Shown here: positions 55,483-63,926 of the stretch, in pieces
Numbering within the stretch: the stretch's first letter is position 1
How the letters are laid out: the number at the start of each line of letters is the position of its first letter
Assembly (NCBI RefSeq): GCF_001650345.1
Contig: NZ_LVHF01000033.1
Location: 1,030,811 to 1,094,810 of the forward strand
Origin: Photobacterium jeanii
GTDB lineage: Bacteria > Pseudomonadota > Gammaproteobacteria > Enterobacterales > Vibrionaceae
Length of the DNA: 64,000 bases
Direction of reading: 5' to 3'
Made by a program: the position numbers and the translations under genes
Notes under the pieces: generated by a model
Seen by the model: only the letters and a program-made list of their open reading frames with translations
Told to the model about the DNA's origin: nothing
Database searches by the model: none

Positions 55483-56502
55483 TTATTCAGCGTCAGGGTA
55501 ACCAGTTGGGTTACTTGACTGCCAGCGCCATGTATCAGCTGTCATATCTTCAACTGATAATTTCGCTTCCCAATGCAACTCAGCTTTTGCTTTTGCTGGA
55601 TCAGCCCAACATTCTGCAATATCACCAGGACGACGTTCAGCGAAATGGTAAGCCACTTCAACACCCGACGCTTGTGAGAATGCCGCAACCATTTGAAGAA
55701 CACTACTACCATTACCTGTACCTAGGTTATAGATATGTAGGCCAGCTTCTTTACCTTTATGTGTTAGCGCCGCTAGGTGGCCATCAGCCAAATCAACAAC
55801 GTGGATATAGTCACGAACACCTGTACCATCAACCGTTGGGTAATCATTACCAAATACAGCTAATGATTCACGACGACCAACCGCCACTTGCGAAATAAAC
55901 GGCATCAAGTTATTTGGGATACCTTGAGGATCTTCACCCATTGTGCCTGATTTGTGTGAACCAACAGGGTTGAAGTAACGCAATAAGGTAATGCTCATTT
56001 CAGGATAAGCGTGTTGAATATCCGTCAAACACTCTTCAACCATCAGCTTGCTACGACCATACGGGTTTGTTGCGCTGGTTGGAAAATCTTCAGTAATAGG
56101 CACTGAAGCAGGATCGCCGTAAACCGTTGCAGAAGATGAGAAAATAAGACTATTCACGCCAGCGGCACGCATCGCTTCAACTAGTACCAAGGTTCCGTGA
56201 ACATTGTTATCGTAATACTCCAAAGGCTTTTCAACAGACTCACCTACAGCTTTTAAACCTGCAAAGTGAATAACTGCTTCAACATCATTTTCTTTGAACA
56301 CTTTATCAAGGAAAGCATGATCACGAATATCACCTTGATAAAAAGCAGGTCGAACGTTCGTTAATGCTTCAATACGATCGAGTACAGTCGACTTGCTGTT
56401 ATATAAGTTGTCTAAAATGATTGGCGTCATCCCCGCTTCAATCATTTGTACACAGGTGTGGCTACCGATGTAACCCATGCCGCCTGTCACTAAAACGCGC
56501 AT
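55483..56502 (-). CDS. galE: UDP-glucose 4-epimerase
   Basis: 339 residues of the extended SDR family: NAD-binding GGMGYIGSH (7-15), FSSSATVYGD with catalytic Ser near 124, and YGRSK with Tyr148 and Lys152. VLDNLYNSK, RPGDIAECWADP and FNPVGSH are GalE hallmarks. It interconverts UDP-glucose and UDP-galactose for the Leloir pathway and for surface polysaccharide. GGAG lies before the ATG. galT, galK and galM are not adjacent, so here it may mainly supply sugar nucleotides for envelope glycans. Confidence 0.96.
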   Translation of the reverse strand: MRVLVTGGMGYIGSHTCVQMIEAGMTPIILDNLYNSKSTVLDRIEALTNVRPAFYQGDIRDHAFLDKVFKENDVEAVIHFAGLKAVGESVEKPLEYYDNNVHGTLVLVEAMRAAGVNSLIFSSSATVYGDPASVPITEDFPTSATNPYGRSKLMVEECLTDIQHAYPEMSITLLRYFNPVGSHKSGTMGEDPQGIPNNLMPFISQVAVGRRESLAVFGNDYPTVDGTGVRDYIHVVDLADGHLAALTHKGKEAGLHIYNLGTGNGSSVLQMVAAFSQASGVEVAYHFAERRPGDIAECWADPAKAKAELHWEAKLSVEDMTADTWRWQSSNPTGYPDAE

Positions 56503-56838
56503 TGGAATTCTCCTTTATTTACGCACATCTTCCATGCTCAGCCGATACATCAATAGTAATCCAAATATTTTTCCCTGTAGGGTTTAATGTAATAAATCAG
56601 CAAACAATCTGCAGTAAAGATGAATGCAAAATAGCTAAAAGAGAATAAAAACCCCGACAGAAAAGCACTAACCGCTCATAAATCAACCTGTTATAGGTAG
56701 TATTATTAACCTAAATCAATTTATACGATCTATTTAATATAAATATTAGACATTGTATCAATAACTCCATACTCTAGTGATATTGCTCACATGATGAGAG
56801 CAGTGTTATCCCTATAGTTACACGGAAGTCTGACATCA
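56503..56838. other. Divergent intergenic region
   Basis: 336 AT-rich bases between galE and the diguanylate cyclase gene, containing both promoters by position. No convincing GalR-type palindrome or ORF seen. Confidence 0.45.
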
Positions 56839-57891
56839 ATGTCAATTCAAATTAAAAGCACTCAGCTTGAATCCCCTAATTACGCTTATATTGAGCTAAG
56901 TAAACAGACGTTACAAAAGCAGCTAACCGTACTTTTTCCTGCTTGTGGCCTTATCTGTACCATGATTGCCTTCAGCTACTTTGTTTCTGATGTCGAGCCT
57001 TTTTTCACACTGACAGCAGTAACAGGCAGCTTTCTTTGCTACTTACTCAACAAAATTAACAATAAACACGTTAACCCATTTATTTTAGTGTGGTTACTGA
57101 TTTTCTTTACCACCACGACCTGTGCGTTGGGGTTTATGATCAGCGGTGCGAATGACATCAGCCACACCATAGGACTAACTATCCCTCTACTGTGCTTTTT
57201 CTCGTTGAGCCACAAAAGCGCTTGGTGGTATAGCTCACTGTTTGGTGTGCTCTACATGGTGCTGAGTGTTAATGAAATCAGCGAAAAACACATCCAAATA
57301 TCGGAAGCTTTACAAAATATCAGCGCTTACGCCATGGTCTTAATCTTGGCGTATTTGTTAGCTCGTCACCGTAACGAGGCCATTGACCTTGTAAGGAAAA
57401 CTGCATCTACTGATTTCCTAACAGGTCTTCATAACCGTCAAGGTTTAATTCCTATTTATCAGAATGAAGCCGCGAGAAGCAGACGTTATTTGCGTGACTT
57501 TTCGATGGCACTGATTGACATAGATAATCTAAAAGAAATCAATGATCGATATGGCTTAAAAGCAGGCGACAAAGTTTTGATGATGCTTGCTAAATGCCTT
57601 AAAGACAACTGTCGTAAAGCCGATCATGTCGCACGCATTGGTGGCGAAGAATATTGCTTACTTTTACCTGAAACCGATATTAAGCAAGCCGAAGAACTGG
57701 CAACGCGTTTACGTGAAGCACTCGAAACTTGGTCTTTAGAACTTGATAATGGTGAGATTATACAAGTAACAATAAGCATTGGGCTGACCCAAATCGAATA
57801 CCAAGACTTTAGCTATGACTACATTAAAGCTGACAGTGCCCTTATGCGCGCTAAGAGTTGGGGAAAGAACCAAATTGCAGTGAGTGAATAA
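56839..57891 (+). CDS. Membrane diguanylate cyclase (GGDEF)
   Basis: 350 residues. Six membrane helices at about 28-175 form an unnamed MASE-like sensor region; a short linker leads to a GGDEF domain (190-345). Active site is GGEEY (268-272), an accepted GG[DE]E[FY] form; DIDNLKEIND supplies metal and substrate contacts, and the inhibitory I-site RKAD (259-262) is intact. It should make c-di-GMP under feedback control in response to a membrane signal. No EAL domain. Confidence 0.92.
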   Translation: MSIQIKSTQLESPNYAYIELSKQTLQKQLTVLFPACGLICTMIAFSYFVSDVEPFFTLTAVTGSFLCYLLNKINNKHVNPFILVWLLIFFTTTTCALGFMISGANDISHTIGLTIPLLCFFSLSHKSAWWYSSLFGVLYMVLSVNEISEKHIQISEALQNISAYAMVLILAYLLARHRNEAIDLVRKTASTDFLTGLHNRQGLIPIYQNEAARSRRYLRDFSMALIDIDNLKEINDRYGLKAGDKVLMMLAKCLKDNCRKADHVARIGGEEYCLLLPETDIKQAEELATRLREALETWSLELDNGEIIQVTISIGLTQIEYQDFSYDYIKADSALMRAKSWGKNQIAVSE

Positions 57892-57927
57892 CCCCAAAAA
57901 CAACACAAGCAACACTTCTTACTCTAT

Positions 57928-57951
57928 AAAGCCTATCTTTTGATAGGCTTT
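57928..57951 (+). terminator. Intrinsic terminator
   Basis: Perfect 10-bp stem AAAGCCTATC/GATAGGCTTT, TTTT loop, followed by ATTCTATTT. Confidence 0.85.
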
Positions 57952-58164
57952 ATTCTATTTGAAACAACATGCAAAAAAGGACCGCTGAGCAAGATTGAAT
58001 TTACAGTAATTAAGGAACTGATTACAAAATTATTGACGCTAGGATCAGTCTTTGCACTCGTCAGAATGATCAATTACTTATTTTGAATAGCATTCGCTAG
58101 AAGTTATAGCAGTTCAAAACTAGTATCACTTACGTAGTTGTTTCATCATTTCTCAGGAGGAGTA

Positions 58165-59391
58165 ATGGATTACGCTGACGGTGTATTACACATTGAGTCA
58201 TTTTTAGCTGTCACACTCGGGATTATTGTGCTGTTTCTTGGTAGACGTTTAACCCAAGCCAGTTATTGGTTAAGAGAGTTTAGCATTCCAGAGCCTGTTT
58301 CTGGTGGCTTACTGATTTCCATCCTATTTGCCATTTTGCACTACGTCACCAAAGTTGATGTGCAATTTGAATTAGCAGCAAGAGACCTTTTATTAGTCTA
58401 CTTCTTTACCACCATAGGCATTAACGCCAGCCTTGCCGATCTATTCAAAGGCGGAAAACCACTTATCATTCTTCTCTCAATTACCATCGGCTATATGTTA
58501 ATCCAAAACTTAACAGGGATTGGTATTGCTCACCTTCTTGACCAACCATCAGCTTTTGGCTTACTCAGTGGCACCGTCTCATTAATCGGAGGCCATGGCA
58601 CCGCGATCGCATGGGCTCCAAAAATTGGCGAATCATTCGGCTTAAACACCGCAATGGAAATTGGTATTGCCAGCGCAACGTTCGGACTCATTCTTGCAAG
58701 CATTATGGGCGGACCAATCGCAAAATACTTAATCAATAAATACCAGCTTTCTCCTGAGAAAGATGAAAAAATGGACATTGGTACTAAGCAATCAGAACCT
58801 CAACCTAAAATCGATGCCTACGATTTTCTCGATGCCGTACTAGCAATTCATATCTGTATTATTCTGGGTGGAATATTAAATGAAGTAATTTCATCAATGG
58901 GGTTAGAATTACCATTATTTGTGACATGTTTATTTGCCGGCATTCTTATTTCAAACTTAATTCCAGCTTCATACCCTCGCTTGACAGGAACTCGCTGGCC
59001 AGCACGCCAACCAGCCGTGGCATTAATTGCCGATATCGCACTGGGTTCATTTCTTGCAATGTCGCTAATGAGCATGCAACTGTGGGCGCTAATCGATCTT
59101 GCTGGACCTATCTTCGTTATTCTTGGTGTTCAATTTATCGTTGCTGTGTGTATTGCTATCTATGTCATCTTCCCATTAATGGGAAAAAACTACGATGCTG
59201 CTGTTGTCTGCGCAGGCTTTGGCGGGATTTCACTTGGCTCAACACCAACGGCCATGGCAAACATGTCAGCAGTTGCGCAAAAGTATGGCAATTCGCACCA
59301 AGCTTTTATCATCGTACCTTTAGTCTGCGCGTTTTTTATTGACCTTGCTAACGCTCTTATTATTCCTTACTTTATTCAGCTAATCAGTTAG
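58165..59391 (+). CDS. gltS: Sodium/glutamate symporter
   Basis: 408 residues from the ATG at 58165, which has AGGAGG four to five bases upstream; a longer TTG start would encode that site. Ten or more membrane helices in two inverted halves with the GltS signature segments SGTVSLIGGHGTAIAWAP and CAGFGGISLGSTPTAMANM. It imports glutamate with sodium. It is the last recognisable backbone gene before the integron array. Confidence 0.95.
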   Translation: MDYADGVLHIESFLAVTLGIIVLFLGRRLTQASYWLREFSIPEPVSGGLLISILFAILHYVTKVDVQFELAARDLLLVYFFTTIGINASLADLFKGGKPLIILLSITIGYMLIQNLTGIGIAHLLDQPSAFGLLSGTVSLIGGHGTAIAWAPKIGESFGLNTAMEIGIASATFGLILASIMGGPIAKYLINKYQLSPEKDEKMDIGTKQSEPQPKIDAYDFLDAVLAIHICIILGGILNEVISSMGLELPLFVTCLFAGILISNLIPASYPRLTGTRWPARQPAVALIADIALGSFLAMSLMSMQLWALIDLAGPIFVILGVQFIVAVCIAIYVIFPLMGKNYDAAVVCAGFGGISLGSTPTAMANMSAVAQKYGNSHQAFIIVPLVCAFFIDLANALIIPYFIQLIS

Positions 59392-59406
59392 TGCTCTAAA
59401 ATGAAC

Positions 59407-59428
59407 GGCGCCAACTCAGTTTGGCGCC
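59407..59428 (+). terminator. Terminator of gltS
   Basis: Perfect 8-bp stem GGCGCCAA/TTGGCGCC, CTCAGT loop, followed by a T-rich stretch. Confidence 0.85.
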
Positions 59429-59534
59429 CCTATCTTTTATATCTTTTTCACTGCCATCAACTGCGTTCGGTTAATCTAGTTCATTGTCGATCGACATTAG
59501 ATGAAAACTACGTGACAAACCCGGAATCTGACGA

Positions 59535-59742
59535 CGATAAAGTCTTTTGGCACGAGTGATAACATTTAGGGCGACAAGTACTGACTTGCATCTGTGATAG
59601 CCACAGACATTGTTTAACTTAACATGCGATTAACTCCACACCGCGACTTGCGGTGAGCAACTCTTAATACAGACAAATGTTTCTGGAATTGACCGACAAA
59701 CAGCAACAGCGGAACCGACAGACCCAACCTTCTAAATTCGCG
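59535..59742 (-). repeat. ORF-less integron cassette family, copy A (truncated)
   Basis: About 208 bases closely resembling parts of copies B and C (shared stretches include TTAGGGCGACAAGTA, CAACTCTTAAT, CAAATGTTTCTGGAATTGACC and CCAACCTTCTAAAT). It lacks the distal part and the 126-bp attC that follow B and C. It thus marks the degraded outer end of the array against the chromosome. 59429-59534, just left of it, holds nothing I can recognise. Confidence 0.75.
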
Positions 59743-59868
59743 AGTTAACGCCCAATTAAAGTGTGAGCCACGCTACCACAACACTAAATATGGACTCCAT
59801 AAACACTGAACTAAAACCAAACCAAAAATGCCAAGCGTGGGGAATCACTCTTAAACAGTTTGTTATAT
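59743..59868 (-). repeat. attC site a (126 bp)
   Basis: Core sites AGTTAAC (59743-59749) and GTTATAT (59862-59868, plus-strand reading) with imperfect inverted arms (GTGTGAG/CACTC). It overlaps the stop of the adjacent membrane-protein gene. Confidence 0.75.
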
Positions 59869-60309
59869 TTTTGTCCTTCTAGCCTCTTGCAAGACAAGAT
59901 AGTGTGTCAAACCAGAATAGAGACTGTGAAGTGCAGACAGTAAACCAAAACCAATTATTACGTATATAATTGTTAGCTCGATTTTTGACGTTGCCTCAAA
60001 TTCATTAAGCATCCAAAAAAATACGAGCGTCATCACTAAATATATGATAAACCAGATTTTTTGATTTAGAAACTCTAAGTAACAAAGCACTTGTTCATGC
60101 TCACTTTCTTGAAGTTCTTTAATCCATTTTTTCCGTTCATCAGCATTTCGTTTACTCCCAGATGCCCACTTATACGACAACTTTGATAAAAATGAGTCGA
60201 GTGCAGGCTTTAAGTAAGCTGAAAAGACATTGATAATTAAACCAACTACGACTACACCGATCCACCAATCTAACGATCCCAAATTAGAGAAAAAACTACT
60301 ATCTTCCAT
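59863..60309 (-). CDS. Integron cassette gene: small membrane protein
   Basis: 148 residues with one membrane span near 14-33 (WWIGVVVVGLIINVFSAYL), a basic and charged loop, and two spans at about 83-135 (IWFIIYLVMTLVFFWML, IIYVIIGFGLLSALHSLYSG). No family recognised. Its TAA stop lies inside the first core site of attC a, the classic cassette arrangement. Lower G+C than the backbone. Cassette genes of this kind are often unique to a strain. Confidence 0.75.
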   Translation of the reverse strand: MEDSSFFSNLGSLDWWIGVVVVGLIINVFSAYLKPALDSFLSKLSYKWASGSKRNADERKKWIKELQESEHEQVLCYLEFLNQKIWFIIYLVMTLVFFWMLNEFEATSKIELTIIYVIIGFGLLSALHSLYSGLTHYLVLQEARRTKI

Positions 60310-60323
60310 ATAACCTCAAATAA

Positions 60324-60450
60324 ATATAATGACTGCCGTAAAACGCCAGCAACGTATTACGACTATTTGTAAATGACCACCGTAAACACGAAAGCCAATT
60401 CATACCCAAAATGCCGAGCGTTGATGGTCGTTTTGACGGCCTTGTTACCC
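60324..60450 (-). repeat. attC site b (127 bp) with altered core
   Basis: Same class as sites e and g: GCCGTAAAACGCC on the left arm and GGTCGTTTTGACGGCCTTGTTAC on the right. The left core reads ATATAAT where others end in AAC, so the minus-strand core is ATT instead of the conserved GTT. Confidence 0.75.
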
Positions 60451-60931
60451 GCACGCGTGAAGAAGCCAAAGCAGCTTGCCTGCCATGATGCGATGAAGCT
60501 CGCTCTGATGAGAAACTTCAGTAACAAATTTGGAACTCAACGCAGACAAAGAAAGCTATAACCACCGAAATCGCTGCGTGTAGACTTTGATATAGCGGCT
60601 CTCGACTATGCAAGGCATGCCAGCACACCGACTCCATCACTAAACGCGGGTACCAGCGAATGATTGGCGACTTGTGCCTCAGAAAACCATAAACAAAGAA
60701 CGACTAACTTTCGTAGCCCTACCCGTTAAAACCTGTTGGCATGAGTGGTAAGATTTAGGGCGACAAGTACAGACTTGTATCAGTTACAGCCAAAGACATT
60801 GTTGAACTTGGCATGCGATTAACTCAACACCGCGACATACGATGAACAACTCTTAATGCAGGCAAATGTTTCTGGAATTGACCAACTAACAACAACAGCG
60901 GAGCCGACCGCCCCAACCTTCTAAATACGCG
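60451..60931 (-). repeat. ORF-less integron cassette family, copy B
   Basis: About 480 bases without a credible gene, lying between attC b and attC c. It matches copy C over most of its length except for an internal stretch of roughly 100 bases that B lacks (near 60610-60640). In-frame stops differ between copies and substitutions show no third-position bias, so it does not behave as coding sequence. Confidence 0.75.
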
Positions 60932-61036
60932 AGGTAACGCCTGCAATAAGGTGTGCCCCACTGAACCAACAAAGCACACTGAACTCCATACCAAAACCGC
61001 CAAGTGTAAGGCATCACCTTGATTGCCTTGTTAAGT
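60932..61036 (-). repeat. attC site c (105 bp)
   Basis: Cores AGGTAAC (60932-60938) and GTTAAGT (61030-61036); arms GCAATAAGGTG and CACCTTGATTGC pair. Same class as d and f. Resembles Vibrio VCR-type sites in layout. Confidence 0.85.
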
Positions 61037-61307
61037 CTCTTTCATACTGATCAAGTTTAATTAAAAATTGAAGAATAAAAGCTTGTTCGTTTTCATTTAC
61101 CGTCAATGAACGTGCAAACTCAGCTTCTTGTCTAATTTCAAAACACTGTTCAACCGTTGCGCCATTGTTACCATAAAGAATGCCTGCGGGCCATTCATGC
61201 TCACAATATGAGAACCAATCTAGAAGACAACAGAGTAAGAGCTCTTTGCCTTCAATACGGTTGGAATCTAACTCATAGCACTTACGGTAAAAACCCATTT
61301 CAGCCAA
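61014..61307 (-). pseudogene. Integron cassette gene, 3' part of a probably frameshifted ORF
   Basis: 97 codons from a TTG (61307) that is not preceded by a clear ribosome binding site; the product contains EGKELLLCCLLDWFSYCEHEWPAG and ends inside attC c. The preceding frame (61268-61618) overlaps it by 40 bases in a -1 relation. Reading the first frame up to ELVHW and then LAEMGFYRKCYEL gives one smooth protein of about 205 residues. I therefore take the two as halves of one gene. Family unknown. Confidence 0.6.
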
Positions 61308-61618
61308 TGAACCAGTTCTTCAAAAACACCTTTCGTTTGATATATGTTTTGAGCTAACTTTCCAAGCCATAATGTCGAATCATAATGCCCTACTTCGAAT
61401 CCTTTCTTTAAGGTAGGGTAAACAAGGTTTACAAAGAGTTCATGCCGAATACAACAATGAGTATTCTTCTCTAGCTTCGGTAGATATTCCCACACCCAAG
61501 ACCGTATTTCGTCTTCACTTTTAAACGAATTTATAAACAACTGAACCGAATTTGCAGCCTGCTTCTTCAGTCCAGCACTCAGCTCTTTTTCAAACTTTTT
61601 AAAGTACTCAATATTCAT
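61268..61618 (-). pseudogene. Integron cassette gene, 5' part of a probably frameshifted ORF
   Basis: 116 codons from the ATG at 61618 (MNIEYFKKFEKEL); a longer reading would begin inside attC d. Soluble, helical, with KSEDEIRSWVWEYLPKLEKNTHCC and GHYDSTLWLGKLAQNIYQTKGVFEELVHW. It stops 18 codons past the likely frameshift point, near a GGGTTTTT run on the minus strand. Cassettes usually hold a single gene, which supports a broken single ORF, unless the shift is programmed or a sequence error. Confidence 0.6.
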
Positions 61619-61636
61619 AAGGTTACTTTCTTTGAG

Positions 61637-61741
61637 ACTTAACGCCTGCAATAAGGTGCCCCACACTTAACTAACAAAGCGCACCGAACCTCATACCAAA
61701 ACCGCCGAGTGTAACGGGTCACCTTGATTGCTTTGTTAGGC
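61637..61741 (-). repeat. attC site d (105 bp)
   Basis: Cores ACTTAAC (61637-61643) and GTTAGGC (61735-61741); arms GCAATAAGGTG/CACCTTGATTGC. Nearly identical in layout to c and f. Confidence 0.85.
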
Positions 61742-61748
61742 TCCAGAT

Positions 61749-62387
61749 CTAAAATATACAGATAAGGCTGACATTCTCTGATGAATACTGACGTTTAAAG
61801 ATCAAACGTCTCGAAATATCACCTACATTTTTTTCGGCTACTATGTAAACATCATTGTTATATAGCATCGGTTTGATTTCATGATAACCACTAAAATATT
61901 CACTTTCTATTTTCCCATCTGGAAATTCAACATCAAAATACTCTGGAAAAATAGGCTTAAGACCAAATTCGTGCCTAGGTTGAAGATGAGTGCTACGCAA
62001 TAACTTTCTCAGTTTTTGATTATCAGTATACACATAACCTTTATCAGGAATATTGTAAAATGCCAGGTAATATACATCGCTAGCTCTAGGTTGCCAATCA
62101 ATAACAATCAAATCTTCAGTTGAATTATTATTAAAATCATAAGACTCAACCCAAAGATAATAATCATCAGGGTTGTACCTAAGCCTGTTTTCGCCGACAA
62201 ATATATTCTTCGATGAACCTTTTCCTAACAACCTCTGAGGTATATTTTCCAATTCTGTTTCTATTGAATCACATTGTTCTTTACTTCCTTCTGTTTTAAA
62301 AACATTATTGTCACCGACTGGAGCGGCACTAACAGAATTTAAAAAGAGTAATAAAAGCAAAGAACAAAACCTAACACAGCTACTCAT
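61749..62387 (-). CDS. Integron cassette gene: secreted hypothetical protein
   Basis: 212 residues with a strong signal peptide (FCSLLLLLFLNSVSAA, cleavage near residue 22). The mature region is rich in Asp, Asn and Tyr (NPDDYYLWVESYDFNNNSTEDLIVIDW; DVYYLAFYNIPDKGYVYTDN) and has two cysteines. The NNNSTEDLIVIDW stretch looks like an FG-GAP/VCBS-type Asp-rich turn but this is tentative. No family assigned. Located between attC d and attC e; a single-gene cassette. Confidence 0.75.
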   Translation of the reverse strand: MSSCVRFCSLLLLLFLNSVSAAPVGDNNVFKTEGSKEQCDSIETELENIPQRLLGKGSSKNIFVGENRLRYNPDDYYLWVESYDFNNNSTEDLIVIDWQPRASDVYYLAFYNIPDKGYVYTDNQKLRKLLRSTHLQPRHEFGLKPIFPEYFDVEFPDGKIESEYFSGYHEIKPMLYNNDVYIVAEKNVGDISRRLIFKRQYSSENVSLICIF

Positions 62388-62406
62388 GTATCGAACCTCT
62401 AAAGGA

Positions 62407-62534
62407 GCCTAACGACCTGCCATAAAACGCCAACAACGCATTACGACAAGATTTAATTAACCACCGTAAACACTAAAGCCAACTCATACCTAGAATGCCA
62501 AGCGTTGAGGGTCGTTTTAATGGCTTTGTTACCC
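62407..62534 (-). repeat. attC site e (128 bp)
   Basis: Cores GCCTAAC (62407-62413) and GTTACCC (62528-62534); arms GCCATAAAACGCC and GGTCGTTTTAATGGC pair. Same class as b and g. Confidence 0.85.
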
Positions 62535-63120
62535 GCTCGCGTATAAGTGCCAAAGCAGCTTGCCTGCCATGATGCGATGAAGCTTGCTCTTACAACAAAC
62601 TTGAGTGACAAACCTAGAACTCAACGCTAACAAAGAAAACTATAACCACCGAAACTACTGTGTGCTTACAAACAAAATAGCGGCTGTCGATAAAGTTAAG
62701 GCTGGAACTTTCGACAAAGCAAAACATTGACCACAGCCCAAGTTAAGCCGCGGGCAACACCCACAAAACAATTTGGTTCGGCAACCACCAAAATGTAACC
62801 GCTGGTGTGGCAACGCACCGCCTGCATTCTAAAACGCGGATACCAGCGAATAATTGACGACTTCTGCTACAAAAACCACGAACGGGGAGCGACTAACTTT
62901 TGTAGCCCTACCCGAAAAAGCCTTTTAACACGAACAACAACATTTAGGGCGACAAGTGCAGACTTGCATTAATGACAGCCACAGACATTGTTGAACTTGG
63001 CATGCGAGTAACTCAACACCGCGACTTGCGATAAGCAACTCTTAATGCAGACAAATGTTTCTGGAATTGACCTACTCACAGCAACTGCGGAGCCGACCGC
63101 CCCAACCTTCTAAATTCGCG
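62535..63120 (-). repeat. ORF-less integron cassette family, copy C
   Basis: About 586 bases without a credible gene. It matches copy B along both outer parts (CAAAGCAGCTTGCCTGCCAT near 62552; CAAATGTTTCTGGAATTGACC near 63052) and carries an extra internal stretch at about 62695-62810. It ends against attC f as B ends against attC c. Confidence 0.75.
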
Positions 63121-63225
63121 AGGTAACGCCTGCGATAAGGTGTGCCCCACAGAACCAACCAAACGCACCGAACTCCAAACCAAAACCACCGAGTGTAACG
63201 CATCACCTTGATTGCCTTGTTACAT
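63121..63225 (-). repeat. attC site f (105 bp)
   Basis: Cores AGGTAAC (63121-63127) and GTTACAT (63219-63225); arms GCGATAAGGTG/CACCTTGATTGC. Same class as c and d. Confidence 0.85.
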
Positions 63226-63786
63226 GCGTAATTCATTTCCCCACATAAAAATAAAAATCAAAAATAAGCCTGAGTAACTTACCAGGTTTGCCCGCCAAAC
63301 AAATTTATTAAGACTAAATTTTGGTTTAAAACCAATCTCATACCAATAGCCTCTGTAAAATACCCTTTCACAACAAACTGTTAATAGATATGTAATTGAG
63401 AACCAAAATAATGATAAGAATATAGATTTCATACCGTTATTTGGCATATCAAAAGTATAGATACCGGATGAAGCAATATAATTTAGATAATCTCCTGGTA
63501 CAAATGCTGATAGCAACACTAAGATAAAAATAAGAAAAATTGGAAAACCTAAACCAACAATGATTGTAGAAACAACATTTGCTGAAAACACAAACCTAAA
63601 TGCTTTTCTTAAATCCAAATCTGATATTCTAGATAGAAACACACTTTCAGCAAGTAATATCCAAACCTGTCCAACCATGAATACACTGAAGCTAATAAAT
63701 AATAATACTGGAGAACCACCATTGGCGTATGCTGATGATGGTGTCAACATTATTAATATCAAAGTTACTATATAGATTTGTCTCAT
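63220..63786 (-). CDS. Integron cassette gene: multi-span membrane protein
   Basis: 188 residues. An N-terminal signal or first span (IVTLILIMLTPSSAYA) is followed by about four more membrane helices (LLFISFSVFMVGQVWILLAESVFL; IIVGLGFPIFLIFILVLLSAFV; FLSLFWFSITYLLTVCC; LVSYSGLFLIFIFMW). No family recognised. The last codons and the TAA stop are within attC f. Very AT-rich compared with the backbone, as expected of an acquired cassette. Confidence 0.75.
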   Translation of the reverse strand: MRQIYIVTLILIMLTPSSAYANGGSPVLLFISFSVFMVGQVWILLAESVFLSRISDLDLRKAFRFVFSANVVSTIIVGLGFPIFLIFILVLLSAFVPGDYLNYIASSGIYTFDMPNNGMKSIFLSLFWFSITYLLTVCCERVFYRGYWYEIGFKPKFSLNKFVWRANLVSYSGLFLIFIFMWGNELRM

Positions 63787-63800
63787 GATAATCCTTTAGC

Positions 63801-63926
63801 ATGTAACGCCTGCCATAATACGCCACAACGTATTACGACAATATGTAATTAACCACCGCAAACACTAACGCCAATTCATACCTAGAATGCCAAGCGTTGA
63901 GGGTCGTTTTAATGGCTTTGTTACCC
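63801..63926 (-). repeat. attC site g (126 bp)
   Basis: Cores ATGTAAC (63801-63807) and GTTACCC (63920-63926); same class as b and e. Confidence 0.82.

Noticed and set aside
55506..55898. Rightward 130-codon frame
   Set aside because: Antisense to the clear galE gene; shadow frame without features.
58926..59342. Rightward 138-codon Cys/Arg-rich frame
   Set aside because: Out-of-frame shadow inside gltS with implausible composition.
60373..60561. Rightward 62-codon frame starting in attC b
   Set aside because: It runs out of the attC stem against cassette direction; the equivalent region in copy C has early stops, so it is not conserved.
62948..63120. Leftward frame in the ORF-less cassette with conserved peptide VGQFQKHL and a 19-codon ATG frame
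   Set aside because: In-frame stops occur at different places in A, B and C, and substitutions between B and C are not concentrated at third codon positions, so the similarity is at DNA level.
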